NCBI RefSeq assembly: GCF_002001205.1
Contig: NZ_MUNZ01000104.1
Span: 1-64,000, forward strand
DNA length: 64,000 nt
DNA from: Hydrogenophaga sp. A37
GTDB taxonomy: Bacteria > Pseudomonadota > Gammaproteobacteria > Burkholderiales > Burkholderiaceae_C
Direction of reading: 5' to 3'
In this document: one piece after another, positions 1 through 8,328 of the stretch
Layout: each line of letters begins with the position of its first letter
Position numbering within the stretch: position 1 is the stretch's first letter
Made by a program: the position numbers and the translations under genes
Notes under the pieces: model-generated
Seen by the model: only the letters and a program-made list of their open reading frames with translations
Told to the model about the DNA's origin: nothing
Database searches by the model: none

Positions 1-633
1 CTTGAGCGCCGGGCGCAGGTAGGCCATGGCCGTGCTCCAGCGCCGGCCCTTGTGCACGGTCATGTCCATGGGGCCAAAGCCCTCTTGCCGGTGGCCGTTC
101 ATGTCGGCGGTGTAGCCATAACCGGCCTCCTGCCCGGCCTCGATGAAGGCCTTGTAGAGCGGGTTCTCGCAGGCACCGGTGCGCACCTTCAGCGGCCCGT
201 CCGAGCCCCGGTAATCGTCGCCGCCCTGCTCCCGGGTTTCAGACTTTCGGAAGTACGGCAGGCAGTTGGCATAGCGCCATTCGGGCAGGTCAAACTGTTC
301 GGCCCAGCCGTTGTAGTCCTCCGCGTTGCCGCGGATGTAGACCATGCCGTTGATGCTGCTCGACCCGCCAATGGTCTTGCCGCGCGGGCAGTGGATGCGG
401 CGGTTGTTCATGCCGGGGTCGGCCTCGGCCTCGAACTGCCAGCTGTAGCGCGGGTTGGCCATGGGGTAGGCGAACGCGCTGGGCATGTGGATGAACAGGT
501 TGTGGTCCATCGGGCCGGCCTCGATCACCAGGATCTTCACGTCCAAGTCTTCGCCCAAGCGGTAGGCCAGCGTGCTGCCGGCCGAGCCTGCGCCGATGAT
601 GATGTAGTCGAACGCTGCGGCGGGCTGGGTCAT
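1..633 (-). CDS. betA: Choline dehydrogenase, C-terminally truncated by window edge
   Basis: GMC-family FAD oxidoreductase that oxidises choline to betaine aldehyde at the membrane. Only the N-terminal 211 residues are inside the window. The FAD-binding Rossmann motif GAGSAGSTLAYRL lies near residue 14, and the GMC signature around CPRGKTIGGSSSING lies near residue 85. The ATG at 633 is followed directly by the conserved start of the fold (FDYIIIGAGSAG). It is last in a minus-strand run choX-betB-betA, 48 nt downstream of betB. Other GMC dehydrogenases are possible from the fold alone, but the pairing with betB and choX makes choline the likely substrate. Confidence 0.93.
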   Translation of the reverse strand, partial: MTQPAAAFDYIIIGAGSAGSTLAYRLGEDLDVKILVIEAGPMDHNLFIHMPSAFAYPMANPRYSWQFEAEADPGMNNRRIHCPRGKTIGGSSSINGMVYIRGNAEDYNGWAEQFDLPEWRYANCLPYFRKSETREQGGDDYRGSDGPLKVRTGACENPLYKAFIEAGQEAGYGYTADMNGHRQEGFGPMDMTVHKGRRWSTAMAYLRPALK

Positions 634-681
634 GCGAGGCGGTGCGTGCTGCGGTGGAGATGAAGGATCGGAAAGCGGATT

Positions 682-2139
682 TCAGCGGTAGCCGGTGGCC
701 ACCTCGCCGAGCTCGACATACACGGTCTTGAGCTGTGTGTAGTGGTCCAGGGCGGCCATGCTGTTCTCGGAGCCGATGCCGGATTCGCCAACGCCCCCGA
801 ACGGCATCTCGATGGGCGTGATGTTGTAGTTGTTGATCCAGCAGATGCCGGCCTTGATGCGCGCGGCAACGCGGTGGCCGCGCTGCAGGTCGGTGGTGAA
901 CACACCGGCGGCCAGACCAAAGCGCGACTGGTTGGCGCGCGCGATGGCCTCGGCCTCGGTGTCGAAGCTCAGCATGGAGAGCACCGGCCCGAAGATTTCC
1001 TCGCGCACGATGCGCATGTCATCCTGGCAGTCGGCAAAGATGGTCGGCGCCACGAACTGGGCGCCCAGGCCCTCGACCGCGACCCGCTCCCCGCCGCAGA
1101 CCAGCGTCGCGCCCTCGGCCACGCCGCTGGCGATGTACTCCATCACCCGGGCGGTGTGGGCCTCGGAGATCAGGGCGCCGACCTCGGTGGCGGGGTCCAT
1201 CGGGTCGCCCACACGCAACAGCAGCGTGCGCTCCTTCAGGCGCGCCAGGAACCGGGGCGCAATGCCGCGTTGCACGAACACGCGGGTGCAGTTGGTGCAG
1301 ACCTCGCCCTGGGTGTAGAAGTTGCCCATCATCGCGGCGGCCACCGCCTGCTCCAGGTCGGCGTCGTCGAACACCAGCAGCGGCGATTTGCCGCCCAGCT
1401 CCATCGTCACCCGCTTCAAGGTGCCGGCGGCCGTTTCCATGACCCGTTTGCCCGTGGGCACCGAGCCGGTGACCGAGACCTTGGCCACACCTGGGTGGGC
1501 CGCCAGCATGGCACCCACCGCCCCGCGCCCCTGCACCACGTTGAACACCCCAGGCGGCACGCCGGCCTCCAGGTACACCTCGGCCAGCTTGACCGCGGTG
1601 GCCGGTGTCAACTCCGAGGGCTTGAAAATCATCGCGTTGCCCGCCGCCAGCGCGGGCGCCGATTTCCAGCAGGCGATCTGGATCGGGTAGTTCCAGGCGC
1701 CGATGCCCACGCACACGCCCAGCGGCTCCTTGCGGGTGTAGGCGAACGCGTTTTTCAGGGGGTATTGCTGGCCGGTCAGTGTCGCGGCAGCGCCCGCGAA
1801 ATACTCGATGCAGTCCGCGCCGCTCATCACGTCCACGACCAAGGCTTCTTGAATCGGTTTGCCGCAGTCCTGCACCTCCAGCGCCGCCAACTCGTGATTG
1901 CGCTCGCGCAGGATGTCGGCCGCCCGGCGCAGGATGCGCCCCCGCTCGGTGCCGGTCATGGCCGACCACAACTGGAAGCCCGCCTGCGCGGCCTCCACCG
2001 CCCGGTTCACGTCGTCCTGTGTGGCTTCGTGCACGACGGCGTAAGCCCGCCCGGTCGCCGGGTTGACCGACTCAAAAGCCTGCCCCCCGCCGTGGACGGT
2101 TTGGCCGTTGATGAAACTGAACAGGGCTGTGGGATTCAT
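682..2139 (-). CDS. betB: Betaine aldehyde dehydrogenase
   Basis: NAD(P)-dependent aldehyde dehydrogenase converting betaine aldehyde to glycine betaine. The 485-residue length fits BetB. The general base is Glu247 in VTMELGGKSP and the nucleophile is Cys281 in GEVCTNCTR. A second Cys at 284 replaces the Gly usual in E. coli BetB (VCTNG), which is slightly unusual so close to the active site. I chose the ATG at 2139 because AAGGA lies 5 nt upstream; an in-frame ATG two codons earlier (2145) overlaps that site. It sits between choX and betA on the same strand, so choline uptake and its two oxidation steps are probably co-transcribed. Confidence 0.95.
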   Translation of the reverse strand: MNPTALFSFINGQTVHGGGQAFESVNPATGRAYAVVHEATQDDVNRAVEAAQAGFQLWSAMTGTERGRILRRAADILRERNHELAALEVQDCGKPIQEALVVDVMSGADCIEYFAGAAATLTGQQYPLKNAFAYTRKEPLGVCVGIGAWNYPIQIACWKSAPALAAGNAMIFKPSELTPATAVKLAEVYLEAGVPPGVFNVVQGRGAVGAMLAAHPGVAKVSVTGSVPTGKRVMETAAGTLKRVTMELGGKSPLLVFDDADLEQAVAAAMMGNFYTQGEVCTNCTRVFVQRGIAPRFLARLKERTLLLRVGDPMDPATEVGALISEAHTARVMEYIASGVAEGATLVCGGERVAVEGLGAQFVAPTIFADCQDDMRIVREEIFGPVLSMLSFDTEAEAIARANQSRFGLAAGVFTTDLQRGHRVAARIKAGICWINNYNITPIEMPFGGVGESGIGSENSMAALDHYTQLKTVYVELGEVATGYR

Positions 2140-2234
2140 GACCATCCTTGCGGGGCCTGGCCCTTGCAGGCCGGGCGCTCGGGGCCGCACACCGGCCACC
2201 CCCACACGGATGGAGGCCGGCGGTGCGGGCGGGT

Positions 2235-3173
2235 TTATTTTGCGAGAGCAGCCTTGACCGCGTCCAGGCCGGGCTTGCCATCGAACGTGGTCACGCCCGC
2301 CAGCCACTTGTCCACCGTGCCCGGGTTCTTCTTGAGGTAGGCCCGTGCCGCCGTGTTGGGCTTGACCTTGTTGAGGATGGGGCCCATCACCTCGTTCTCG
2401 ATGGTGGTGCTGAACTGCAGGTTCTTGAGGAAGGCGTAGACATTGGGGCAGCGCTTCTCATAGGACGGCGGAACCGCGGTGTAGACCTTGGCCTCGCCCA
2501 GGTTCGGCCCGAACACATCGTCGCCACCCGCGAGGTAGCTCATCTTCATCTGCACGTTCATCGGGTGCGGCTCCCAGCCCAGGAACACGATGGCCTTCTG
2601 CTCCTTGACCGCGCGCTGCGCCGACACCAGCATGCCCGCCTCGCTGGACTCCACCAGCTTGAAGGTCTTCAAACCGAACTTGTTGTCCTTGATCATTCCG
2701 GCGATCAGGGCGTTGCCGTCGTTGCCGGGTTCGATCCCGTGGATCTTGCCCCCCAGTTCCTTCTCGAACTTCGCGATGTCGGTGAAGGTCTTGAGACCCT
2801 TGTCGTACAGGTAGGTCGGCACCGCCAGCGTGTACTTGGCGCCCACCAGGTTGGGTGTCTCCAGCACCTTGATGTCGCCCGCCTTCACGAACGGCTCGAT
2901 GACCGGCGTCATGGACGGGTTCCAGTAGCCCAGGAACGCGTCGATCTGTTTTTTCTTCATGCCCGCGAAGACGATGGGCACGGACGCGATGGTGACCTTG
3001 GGCTGGTAGCCGAGGCCTTCGAGCACCACCGAGGCCAGCCCCGTGGTGGCCGCGATGTCGCTCCAGCCCACGTCGGCAAAGCTGACGGTCTTGCAAGCGG
3101 CGTCTTCGGCGAAGGCTTGCTGCCCCGTCAACAAGCTCACTGCGGCGAATAGTCCTGCTACCTTCATCTGCAT
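2235..3173 (-). CDS. choX: Choline ABC transporter substrate-binding protein
   Basis: Periplasmic OpuAC-type binding protein, 312 residues, with a Sec signal peptide ending near QQAFA at residue 22. Aromatic residues typical of the ChoX choline cage are visible (VGWSD, GYWNPS, GWEPHPM). The ATG at 3173 is preceded by GGAG at a normal distance. It is the first gene of the choX-betB-betA run. No ATPase or permease lies beside it; the nearest partner ABC genes are at 16.8-18.7 kb on the other strand. Choline is inferred from sequence type and from its position upstream of betBA. Confidence 0.88.
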   Translation of the reverse strand: MQMKVAGLFAAVSLLTGQQAFAEDAACKTVSFADVGWSDIAATTGLASVVLEGLGYQPKVTIASVPIVFAGMKKKQIDAFLGYWNPSMTPVIEPFVKAGDIKVLETPNLVGAKYTLAVPTYLYDKGLKTFTDIAKFEKELGGKIHGIEPGNDGNALIAGMIKDNKFGLKTFKLVESSEAGMLVSAQRAVKEQKAIVFLGWEPHPMNVQMKMSYLAGGDDVFGPNLGEAKVYTAVPPSYEKRCPNVYAFLKNLQFSTTIENEVMGPILNKVKPNTAARAYLKKNPGTVDKWLAGVTTFDGKPGLDAVKAALAK

Positions 3174-3443
3174 GTTTGCTCCAGCTGGAAAAGACGACGC
3201 AGGCACCCGGATGGTCGTTGACCAAGCATTGCCGCGTCCGTTGGGAACACACCCCCGTCAAGGGGTGCGGGAAACGTCTGCCGCCACCCCATCAACGGCT
3301 TGGAACGGCTTGGTACGCCAGGGCATGATGCGGGGCATCGGCGCCTGGCGATTCGCTGAACACGCCAGTTTCTGGCCTGATTCCGACATGCACCGGGGCC
3401 AGCTCTCCGTGAGTCGGCCGTCGCCACCACGAACCGCTGGCGC

Positions 3444-3472
3444 AAAAAACTCACGGCGGCGCAGTGGCCGCC
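3444..3472 (-). terminator. Intrinsic terminator overlapping the end of the EamA gene
   Basis: Read on the minus strand, a hairpin with arms GGCGGC and GCCGCC and a 6-nt loop is followed by GTGAG and six T residues. The TGA stop codon of the EamA transporter lies between stem and T-run. This should stop minus-strand transcription before choX, separating the EamA gene from choX-betB-betA. Confidence 0.65.
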
Positions 3473-4377
3473 TGGCGTGAAGACGAGGCGGGGCGAGAGG
3501 CCAGGTAGACGCCGGGCATGAGCAACAGGCCACCCCACAGGTGGTGCCAGCCCAGGGATTCACCGAGCAGCCACCAGCCCGCCAACGCCCCATAGAGCGG
3601 GCCCAGATAAAGGGTTGCTGCCACCTTGCTGGCGCCCAGCACCTGCTGCGACCAGCCGTACAGGCTGAAGGCCATCAGGCCCGGAACCAGGGCCGCGGTG
3701 AGCCCCATCAGCAGGGCCTCGGTGCCGATCACAGGGGCAGAGGCCTGAGACATCTCCCAGGCCGCCCCTGCGGCCAACAATGGCATGGCGCCCCAGGCGG
3801 CGGCCGCCAACCGGGCGGCGGCGCCCAACGGACTGCGCCAGGCCTCCAGCAGGAGCGCATAGAGCGCCCAGCAGACCACGCTGGTCAGGATCCAGAGATC
3901 CCCTTCAACGAACCGGAACTCGGCAAGGCTCATCCAGTGGCCCTGCACGATGACATGCAACACGCCGGCCAGCGCCAGGGCCAGGCCCGCCCACTGCAGG
4001 CCACCCATGCGTTCGCGCAGCCACGCGGCCGAGCTCACGGCGATGAGCGCCGGTGCGGCGGAGTAGATCAGGGCGATGTTGGTGGCGCTGGTCGTGCGAC
4101 CACCGATGTACACCCAGGCCCCGCAGGCCACCATGCCCAGAAAGCCCAGCACCAGGTACTGGTACCAGTGCCGGGCCAGGTGGCGCCATTCCCGCCGCAG
4201 TTCGTCGCGCACCAGCCAGCTCAGCAACACGCCCGCCAATCCCCAGCGCATGAACCCCAGCGTGTAGGGCCCGACAACCCCCGGCGCCACGCGGGCCAGC
4301 AGGTTGTTGACCGTCCACAGGAGCGGGATCAGCCAGATGGACCACATGGCGAGCCGGATGTTTGCGTTTGACCGCAT
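3451..4377 (-). CDS. EamA/DMT-family transporter, 10 TM
   Basis: Inner-membrane drug/metabolite transporter superfamily protein of 308 residues with about ten hydrophobic segments arranged as two EamA repeats; the second begins near FVEGDLWILTSVVCWALYA at residue 155. Substrate is unknown; family members export amino acids or related metabolites. It is divergent from the betaine operon across 320 bp, and 277 bp separate it from choX. A terminator sits at its 3' end. A role in the choline locus, such as exporting an intermediate, is conceivable but nothing in the sequence shows it. Confidence 0.85.
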   Translation of the reverse strand: MRSNANIRLAMWSIWLIPLLWTVNNLLARVAPGVVGPYTLGFMRWGLAGVLLSWLVRDELRREWRHLARHWYQYLVLGFLGMVACGAWVYIGGRTTSATNIALIYSAAPALIAVSSAAWLRERMGGLQWAGLALALAGVLHVIVQGHWMSLAEFRFVEGDLWILTSVVCWALYALLLEAWRSPLGAAARLAAAAWGAMPLLAAGAAWEMSQASAPVIGTEALLMGLTAALVPGLMAFSLYGWSQQVLGASKVAATLYLGPLYGALAGWWLLGESLGWHHLWGGLLLMPGVYLASRPASSSRQAATAPP

Positions 4378-4697
4378 GGAACGTGCTTTCAGGAGAAAAG
4401 GGGGAGAGGTGAGTGGTGGACAAAGGCCGCCCGAATTGTCTCAGCAGCGTCCAACGCGATCAGCGCACTCCGCGCCGAAGCCACGGCTCCCGAGCCTGTC
4501 GGCCTGGCACCTCGGCGGGAAAAAGCGGTTGAAAACCCACCGCCTGCACCGGTCGGCCGCCATGTCGTTTATGAGCAAGTGCGCGTCTGTCATGCACAAG
4601 CTGGCGGGGGACCGCGCCACAACAATGAACGCACTCGACAGCACCCCTAGCAGAAAACCAAGTCCTCTTCGCGTAAACCCTTACTCACACCCCAGCC
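4378..4697. promoter_or_regulatory. Divergent intergenic region upstream of the betaine catabolic operon
   Basis: 320 bp without a gene lie between the divergent EamA gene and the M19-like gene that opens the plus-strand operon. It must hold the promoter of the operon and probably the binding site of the regulator encoded at 18.7 kb. I see no strong sigma70 pair and no motif I can assign with confidence; the short ORFs crossing it look like noise. Confidence 0.4.
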
Positions 4698-5669
4698 ATG
4701 AGCAACTTGCACCAGGACGCCATCGTCATCGACGGTCTCATCATCTCGAAGTGGGACCGTTCGGTCTTCGAGGACATGAAAAAGGGCGGCCTCACCGCCG
4801 CCAACTGCACCGTCTCGGTGTGGGACGACTTCAAGAGCACGGTGCACAACATCGCCGAGATGAAGAAGTCCATCCGCGAGAACAGCGACCTGCTGTCCCT
4901 GGTGCGTTGCACGGCCGACATCGAGCAGGCCAAAAAAGATGGCAAGACCGGGATCATCCTCGGGTTCCAGAACGCACACGCCTTCGAAGACCACCTGGGC
5001 TATGTCGAAGCCTTCGCGGACATGGGCGTGCGCGTGGTCCAGCTTTGCTACAACACGCAGAACCTGATCGGCACCGGCTGCTACGAACGCGACGGTGGCC
5101 TGTCGGGCTACGGCCGCGAGGTGATTGGCGAGATGAACCGCGTCGGGATCATGGTGGACCTGTCCCACGTCGGTGCCAAGACCTCCGAGGAAGCGATCCT
5201 CGAGTCGAAGAAGCCGGTGACCTACAGCCACTGCCTGCCCGCGGGCCTGAAGGAGCACCCGCGCAACAAGAGCGACGAGCAGCTCAAGTTCATCGCCGAC
5301 CGGGGCGGCTTCATCGGCGTGACCATGTTCCCGCCCTTCCTCCGGCGCGGCATCGAGTCCACCGTGGACGACTACGTGGAAGCCCTCGATTACGTGATCA
5401 ACCTGGTCGGTGAAGACTGCGTGGGTGTCGGCACCGACCACACGCAGGGCTACGGACAGGAGTTCTTCGACCACATCACTCACGACAAGGGCCGTGGTCG
5501 TCGCCTGACCAACTTCGGCACCGTGCAGAACCCGATGGGCATTCGCACCATCGGTGAAATGCCCAACCTGACGGCCGCCATGGAGCGCGCCGGCTGGCCG
5601 GCCAGCAAGATCACAAAGGTCATGGGGCGCAACTGGCTCCGTGTTTTTGGTGAAGTGTGGAGTGTGTAG
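4698..5669 (+). CDS. M19 membrane-dipeptidase-fold protein with degenerate metal site
   Basis: 323-residue protein of the renal dipeptidase (M19) family, equivalent in position to the dipeptidase-annotated gene next to dgcAB in Pseudomonas. His157 (DLSHVG), His178 (TYSH), Arg189 (HPRN) and Asp247 (GTDH) match family positions. The N-terminal HxD metal motif is missing (Leu14 and Ile16 in IDGLIIS), and the bridging Glu is replaced by Gln91 (GFQNA). Classical binuclear-zinc dipeptidase chemistry is therefore doubtful. There is no signal peptide, so it is cytosolic. First gene of the betaine demethylation operon; its true role is not known to me. Confidence 0.8.
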   Translation: MSNLHQDAIVIDGLIISKWDRSVFEDMKKGGLTAANCTVSVWDDFKSTVHNIAEMKKSIRENSDLLSLVRCTADIEQAKKDGKTGIILGFQNAHAFEDHLGYVEAFADMGVRVVQLCYNTQNLIGTGCYERDGGLSGYGREVIGEMNRVGIMVDLSHVGAKTSEEAILESKKPVTYSHCLPAGLKEHPRNKSDEQLKFIADRGGFIGVTMFPPFLRRGIESTVDDYVEALDYVINLVGEDCVGVGTDHTQGYGQEFFDHITHDKGRGRRLTNFGTVQNPMGIRTIGEMPNLTAAMERAGWPASKITKVMGRNWLRVFGEVWSV

Positions 5670-5730
5670 TTCCAGTCGCCCCGCCTCCCAGGCCGTTCTC
5701 GCTTTCTTCCAACCAACGCAGGAGTTCCCC

Positions 5731-6615
5731 ATGATGATCAAGTCGCAACATTCGTCCCCCCGTCCCCGCCGCACATTTCTGGCCCAGTCGCTGGGCCTGA
5801 CCGCACTGGCCGCCACCGGCATGGGTGCCCTGGCGCAAGCCAAGCCCGCGCTCAAGATCGGTTTCGTGGACGGCTGGTCCGACAGCGTGGCGACCACGCA
5901 CCTGGCCGCGGCCATCATCCGCAGCAAGCTGGGGCACCCGGTGGACCTGGTGCCGCTGGCCGCCGGCATCATGTGGCAAGGCGTGGCGCGCGGTGACCTG
6001 GACATGACCCTGTCCGCCTGGTTGCCCGTGACCCACGAAGCCTACCTGGCCAACTTCAAGGACAAGGTGCAGATCATCGGCGCCAACTACCCGGGCGCCA
6101 AGATCGGTCTGATCGTGCCGGAGTACGTCAAGGCCAACAGCCTGGCGGACCTGAACAACTTCCGCGCCGACTTCGACAACCGCATCGTCGGCATCGACGC
6201 CGGCGCCGGCGTGATGAAGAAGACCGAAGAGGCCATCAAGGCCTACGGTCTGGAGATGCGCCTGCTGCCGAGCTCGGGCCCCGCCATGGCCGCCGAGCTG
6301 GACCGCGCCTACCGCGCCAACAAGGCCATCGCCGTGACCGGCTGGATCCCGCACTGGATGTTCGCGAAGTACAAGCTGCGCTTCCTGGCCGACCCCAAGA
6401 ACATCTACGGCGCCGAAGAACACGTCGACAGCGTGATCAACCCCGGTCTGAACGCCAAGGCCCCGTCGGTCGTGGCCTTCCTCAAGAAGTTCTCCTGGAA
6501 GCCCGAGGAAATTGGCGCGGTGATGCTGGCCGTCGAAGGTGGCAGCAAACCCGCCGCCGCCGCCGACAAATGGATGGCCGACAACGCGGCGCGCGTCGCC
6601 GAGTGGACCGCCTGA
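5731..6615 (+). CDS. Glycine betaine/choline-type substrate-binding protein with Tat signal
   Basis: OpuAC-type periplasmic binding protein, 294 residues. The N-terminus carries a twin-arginine motif (RRTFLAQS) before a hydrophobic stretch ending near ALAQA, so export through Tat is likely. Core features include FVDGWSDS and TGWIPHWMF, whose Trp residues suit a quaternary-amine cage. The ATG at 5731 has GGAG upstream; the longer frame reads back into the previous gene. It lies inside the demethylation operon, away from the ABC ATPase and permease at 16.8 kb. Betaine, dimethylglycine or choline are all possible ligands. Confidence 0.85.
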   Translation: MMIKSQHSSPRPRRTFLAQSLGLTALAATGMGALAQAKPALKIGFVDGWSDSVATTHLAAAIIRSKLGHPVDLVPLAAGIMWQGVARGDLDMTLSAWLPVTHEAYLANFKDKVQIIGANYPGAKIGLIVPEYVKANSLADLNNFRADFDNRIVGIDAGAGVMKKTEEAIKAYGLEMRLLPSSGPAMAAELDRAYRANKAIAVTGWIPHWMFAKYKLRFLADPKNIYGAEEHVDSVINPGLNAKAPSVVAFLKKFSWKPEEIGAVMLAVEGGSKPAAAADKWMADNAARVAEWTA

Positions 6616-6660
6616 GCGTCCAACTGAATCCAACTTCTAACTAGCAAAGGCTGTGTCGCC

Positions 6661-7731
6661 ATGTTGAAGCAAACCATTTCTTTTCAATGGCTGGCGCCCT
6701 GGGCGCTCAGTCTGGGCCTGGTGTTTTCCGCTCAGGCCCAGACAGCGTTGAAACATTGGCCACCTGAGGCTGCGACACAGCTGGAGAGCCTGATCCAGGC
6801 CAACGCCAACAAGGGCGCGTTTGCGGTGTTCGACGCCGACAACACCACCTACAACAACGACCTTGAAGAGTCCCTGCTGCCCTATCTGGAAATGAAGGGC
6901 ATTCTGAGCCGCGACAAGCTCGACCCGGCGTTGAAGCTGATTCCGTTCAAGGACATCGACGGCCACAAGGAAAGCCTGAACAGCTATTACTACCGCCTGT
7001 GCGAGATCGACGACCAGGTCTGCTACCCCTGGGTGGCCCAGGTGTTTTCGGGCTACACCTTGCGTGAGCTCAAGGGCTGGGTCGACGACATGCTGGCCGC
7101 CGGCACCAGCATTCCCGCGACCTACTACGAAGGCACGGCGGTCAAGACCATCGCCGTCAAGCCACCGAAGTTCTATACCGGCATGCAGGAGCTTTACAAC
7201 AAGCTCATGGAAAACGGCATCGAGGTCTACGTGGTGAGTGCCGCCAGCGAAGAGCTGGTCCGCATGGTGTTGGCCGACCCGAAGAATGGCTACAACATCA
7301 AACCGCAGAACGTCATCGGCGTCGGCATGCAGCTGAAAAACCGCAAGACCGGCGAGCTCACCAACGCGCGCAAATTGATTGCCGCCAAGACCTACGACCC
7401 CGCGGCCTTGCTGGACCACGAATTGACTCCCGCGCTGTGGGCACCCATGACCTGGTTCGAAGGCAAGCAGGCCGCCATCTACACCTACATCGACGAATGG
7501 AAGAAACCCATTCTGGTGGCCGGAGACACCCCGGTGAGCGACGGCCCCATGCTGTTTCGCGGCACCGATGTGGAGCACGGCGGCTTGCGCGTGTGGGTGA
7601 ACCGCAAAGACAAATACCTGGTGCAGATCCAGGCCATGCAGAAAAACCATGCCGAAGCCCAAAAGGCCCTGGGCCTGCCAGTCACGGCGGACCGCAACTG
7701 GGTGGTGGTCAAGTCGGCGCAGATCCAGTAA
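6661..7731 (+). CDS. pchP: Phosphorylcholine phosphatase (HAD superfamily)
   Basis: Secreted HAD-family phosphatase of 356 residues that frees choline from phosphorylcholine in the periplasm. A signal peptide ends near AQAQ at residue 27. HAD motif I is DADNT (nucleophile Asp58, Asp60), motif II is VVSAAS (Ser193), and motif III is GDTPVSD (Asp289, Asp294). These match the Pseudomonas PchP pattern. Its place between a betaine-type binding protein and dgcA-dgcB links phospholipid-derived phosphorylcholine directly to choline catabolism. Confidence 0.88.
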   Translation: MLKQTISFQWLAPWALSLGLVFSAQAQTALKHWPPEAATQLESLIQANANKGAFAVFDADNTTYNNDLEESLLPYLEMKGILSRDKLDPALKLIPFKDIDGHKESLNSYYYRLCEIDDQVCYPWVAQVFSGYTLRELKGWVDDMLAAGTSIPATYYEGTAVKTIAVKPPKFYTGMQELYNKLMENGIEVYVVSAASEELVRMVLADPKNGYNIKPQNVIGVGMQLKNRKTGELTNARKLIAAKTYDPAALLDHELTPALWAPMTWFEGKQAAIYTYIDEWKKPILVAGDTPVSDGPMLFRGTDVEHGGLRVWVNRKDKYLVQIQAMQKNHAEAQKALGLPVTADRNWVVVKSAQIQ

Positions 7732-7771
7732 GGCCGCGCCTGCGCCATTCCTCAATTCAAAAAAAGTCCCC

Positions 7772-8305
7772 ATGAACCCCCAACTCCCCATTGAAGTCAA
7801 CGCCGACACAGGCGTCTGGACCACCGACGGCTTGCCGATGATTTATGTGCCGCGGCACTTCTTCGTCAACAACCATGTCGAAACCGAGGCCGTGGTGGGG
7901 CGCGAGGTGTATGCGCCGGCGCTCTACAAGGCGGGCCACCGCTCGGCCTACTTCTGGTGCCAGAAAGAGGCCGCCACCCACGGGCTGACCGGCATGGCGG
8001 TGTACGAGCACTACCTCAAGCGCCTCTCGCAACGCGGCTGGGGCCTGTTCTCCTTCATCGAGGCCGATGCCACCACGGGCCACGCCCGCATCAAGCTGGA
8101 GCACTCGGTGTTCGTGCTGGCGCAGGGCATCGCCGGTGTGCCGGTGGACCACAGCAAGGTCTGCTACCTGTTCGCCGGCTGGTTCTCGGGTGCGATGGAC
8201 TGGGTGCTGGAGACCGCCGGTTCGGCGGTGCGCACCACGAGTGCGGAAACCCAGTGCGCGGCCGAAGGCCACGGCCACTGCGAGTTCACCGTCCGCCCCC
8301 TCTGA
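7772..8305 (+). CDS. Conserved protein of the dgc locus (V4R/DUF5943-like)
   Basis: 177-residue soluble protein. The C-terminal part, with CQKEAATHG, a Trp-rich centre and ending in AEGHGHCEFTV, resembles the V4R small-ligand domain and the DUF5943 protein encoded next to dgcA in Pseudomonas. The ATG at 7772 is the start consistent with the 40-nt gap after pchP. The conserved link with dgcA-dgcB suggests an accessory or ligand-sensing job in dimethylglycine oxidation, but no function is demonstrated by the sequence. Confidence 0.75.
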   Translation: MNPQLPIEVNADTGVWTTDGLPMIYVPRHFFVNNHVETEAVVGREVYAPALYKAGHRSAYFWCQKEAATHGLTGMAVYEHYLKRLSQRGWGLFSFIEADATTGHARIKLEHSVFVLAQGIAGVPVDHSKVCYLFAGWFSGAMDWVLETAGSAVRTTSAETQCAAEGHGHCEFTVRPL

Positions 8306-8328
8306 CACTTTCTGAATAAGCCGTCGCC

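Noticed and set aside
682..2340. Very long open frames antisense to betB and to many other genes (up to 2.9 kb at 22778-25714)
   Set aside because: High-GC coding DNA leaves few stops in other frames. Their products are Arg-, Gly-, His- or Ala-rich with no recognisable domain, while the opposite frame encodes a clear family member.
3249..3266. CCCC-GTCAA-GGGG short palindrome between choX and the EamA gene
   Set aside because: Stem is only four pairs with no T-run; common by chance in GC-rich DNA.
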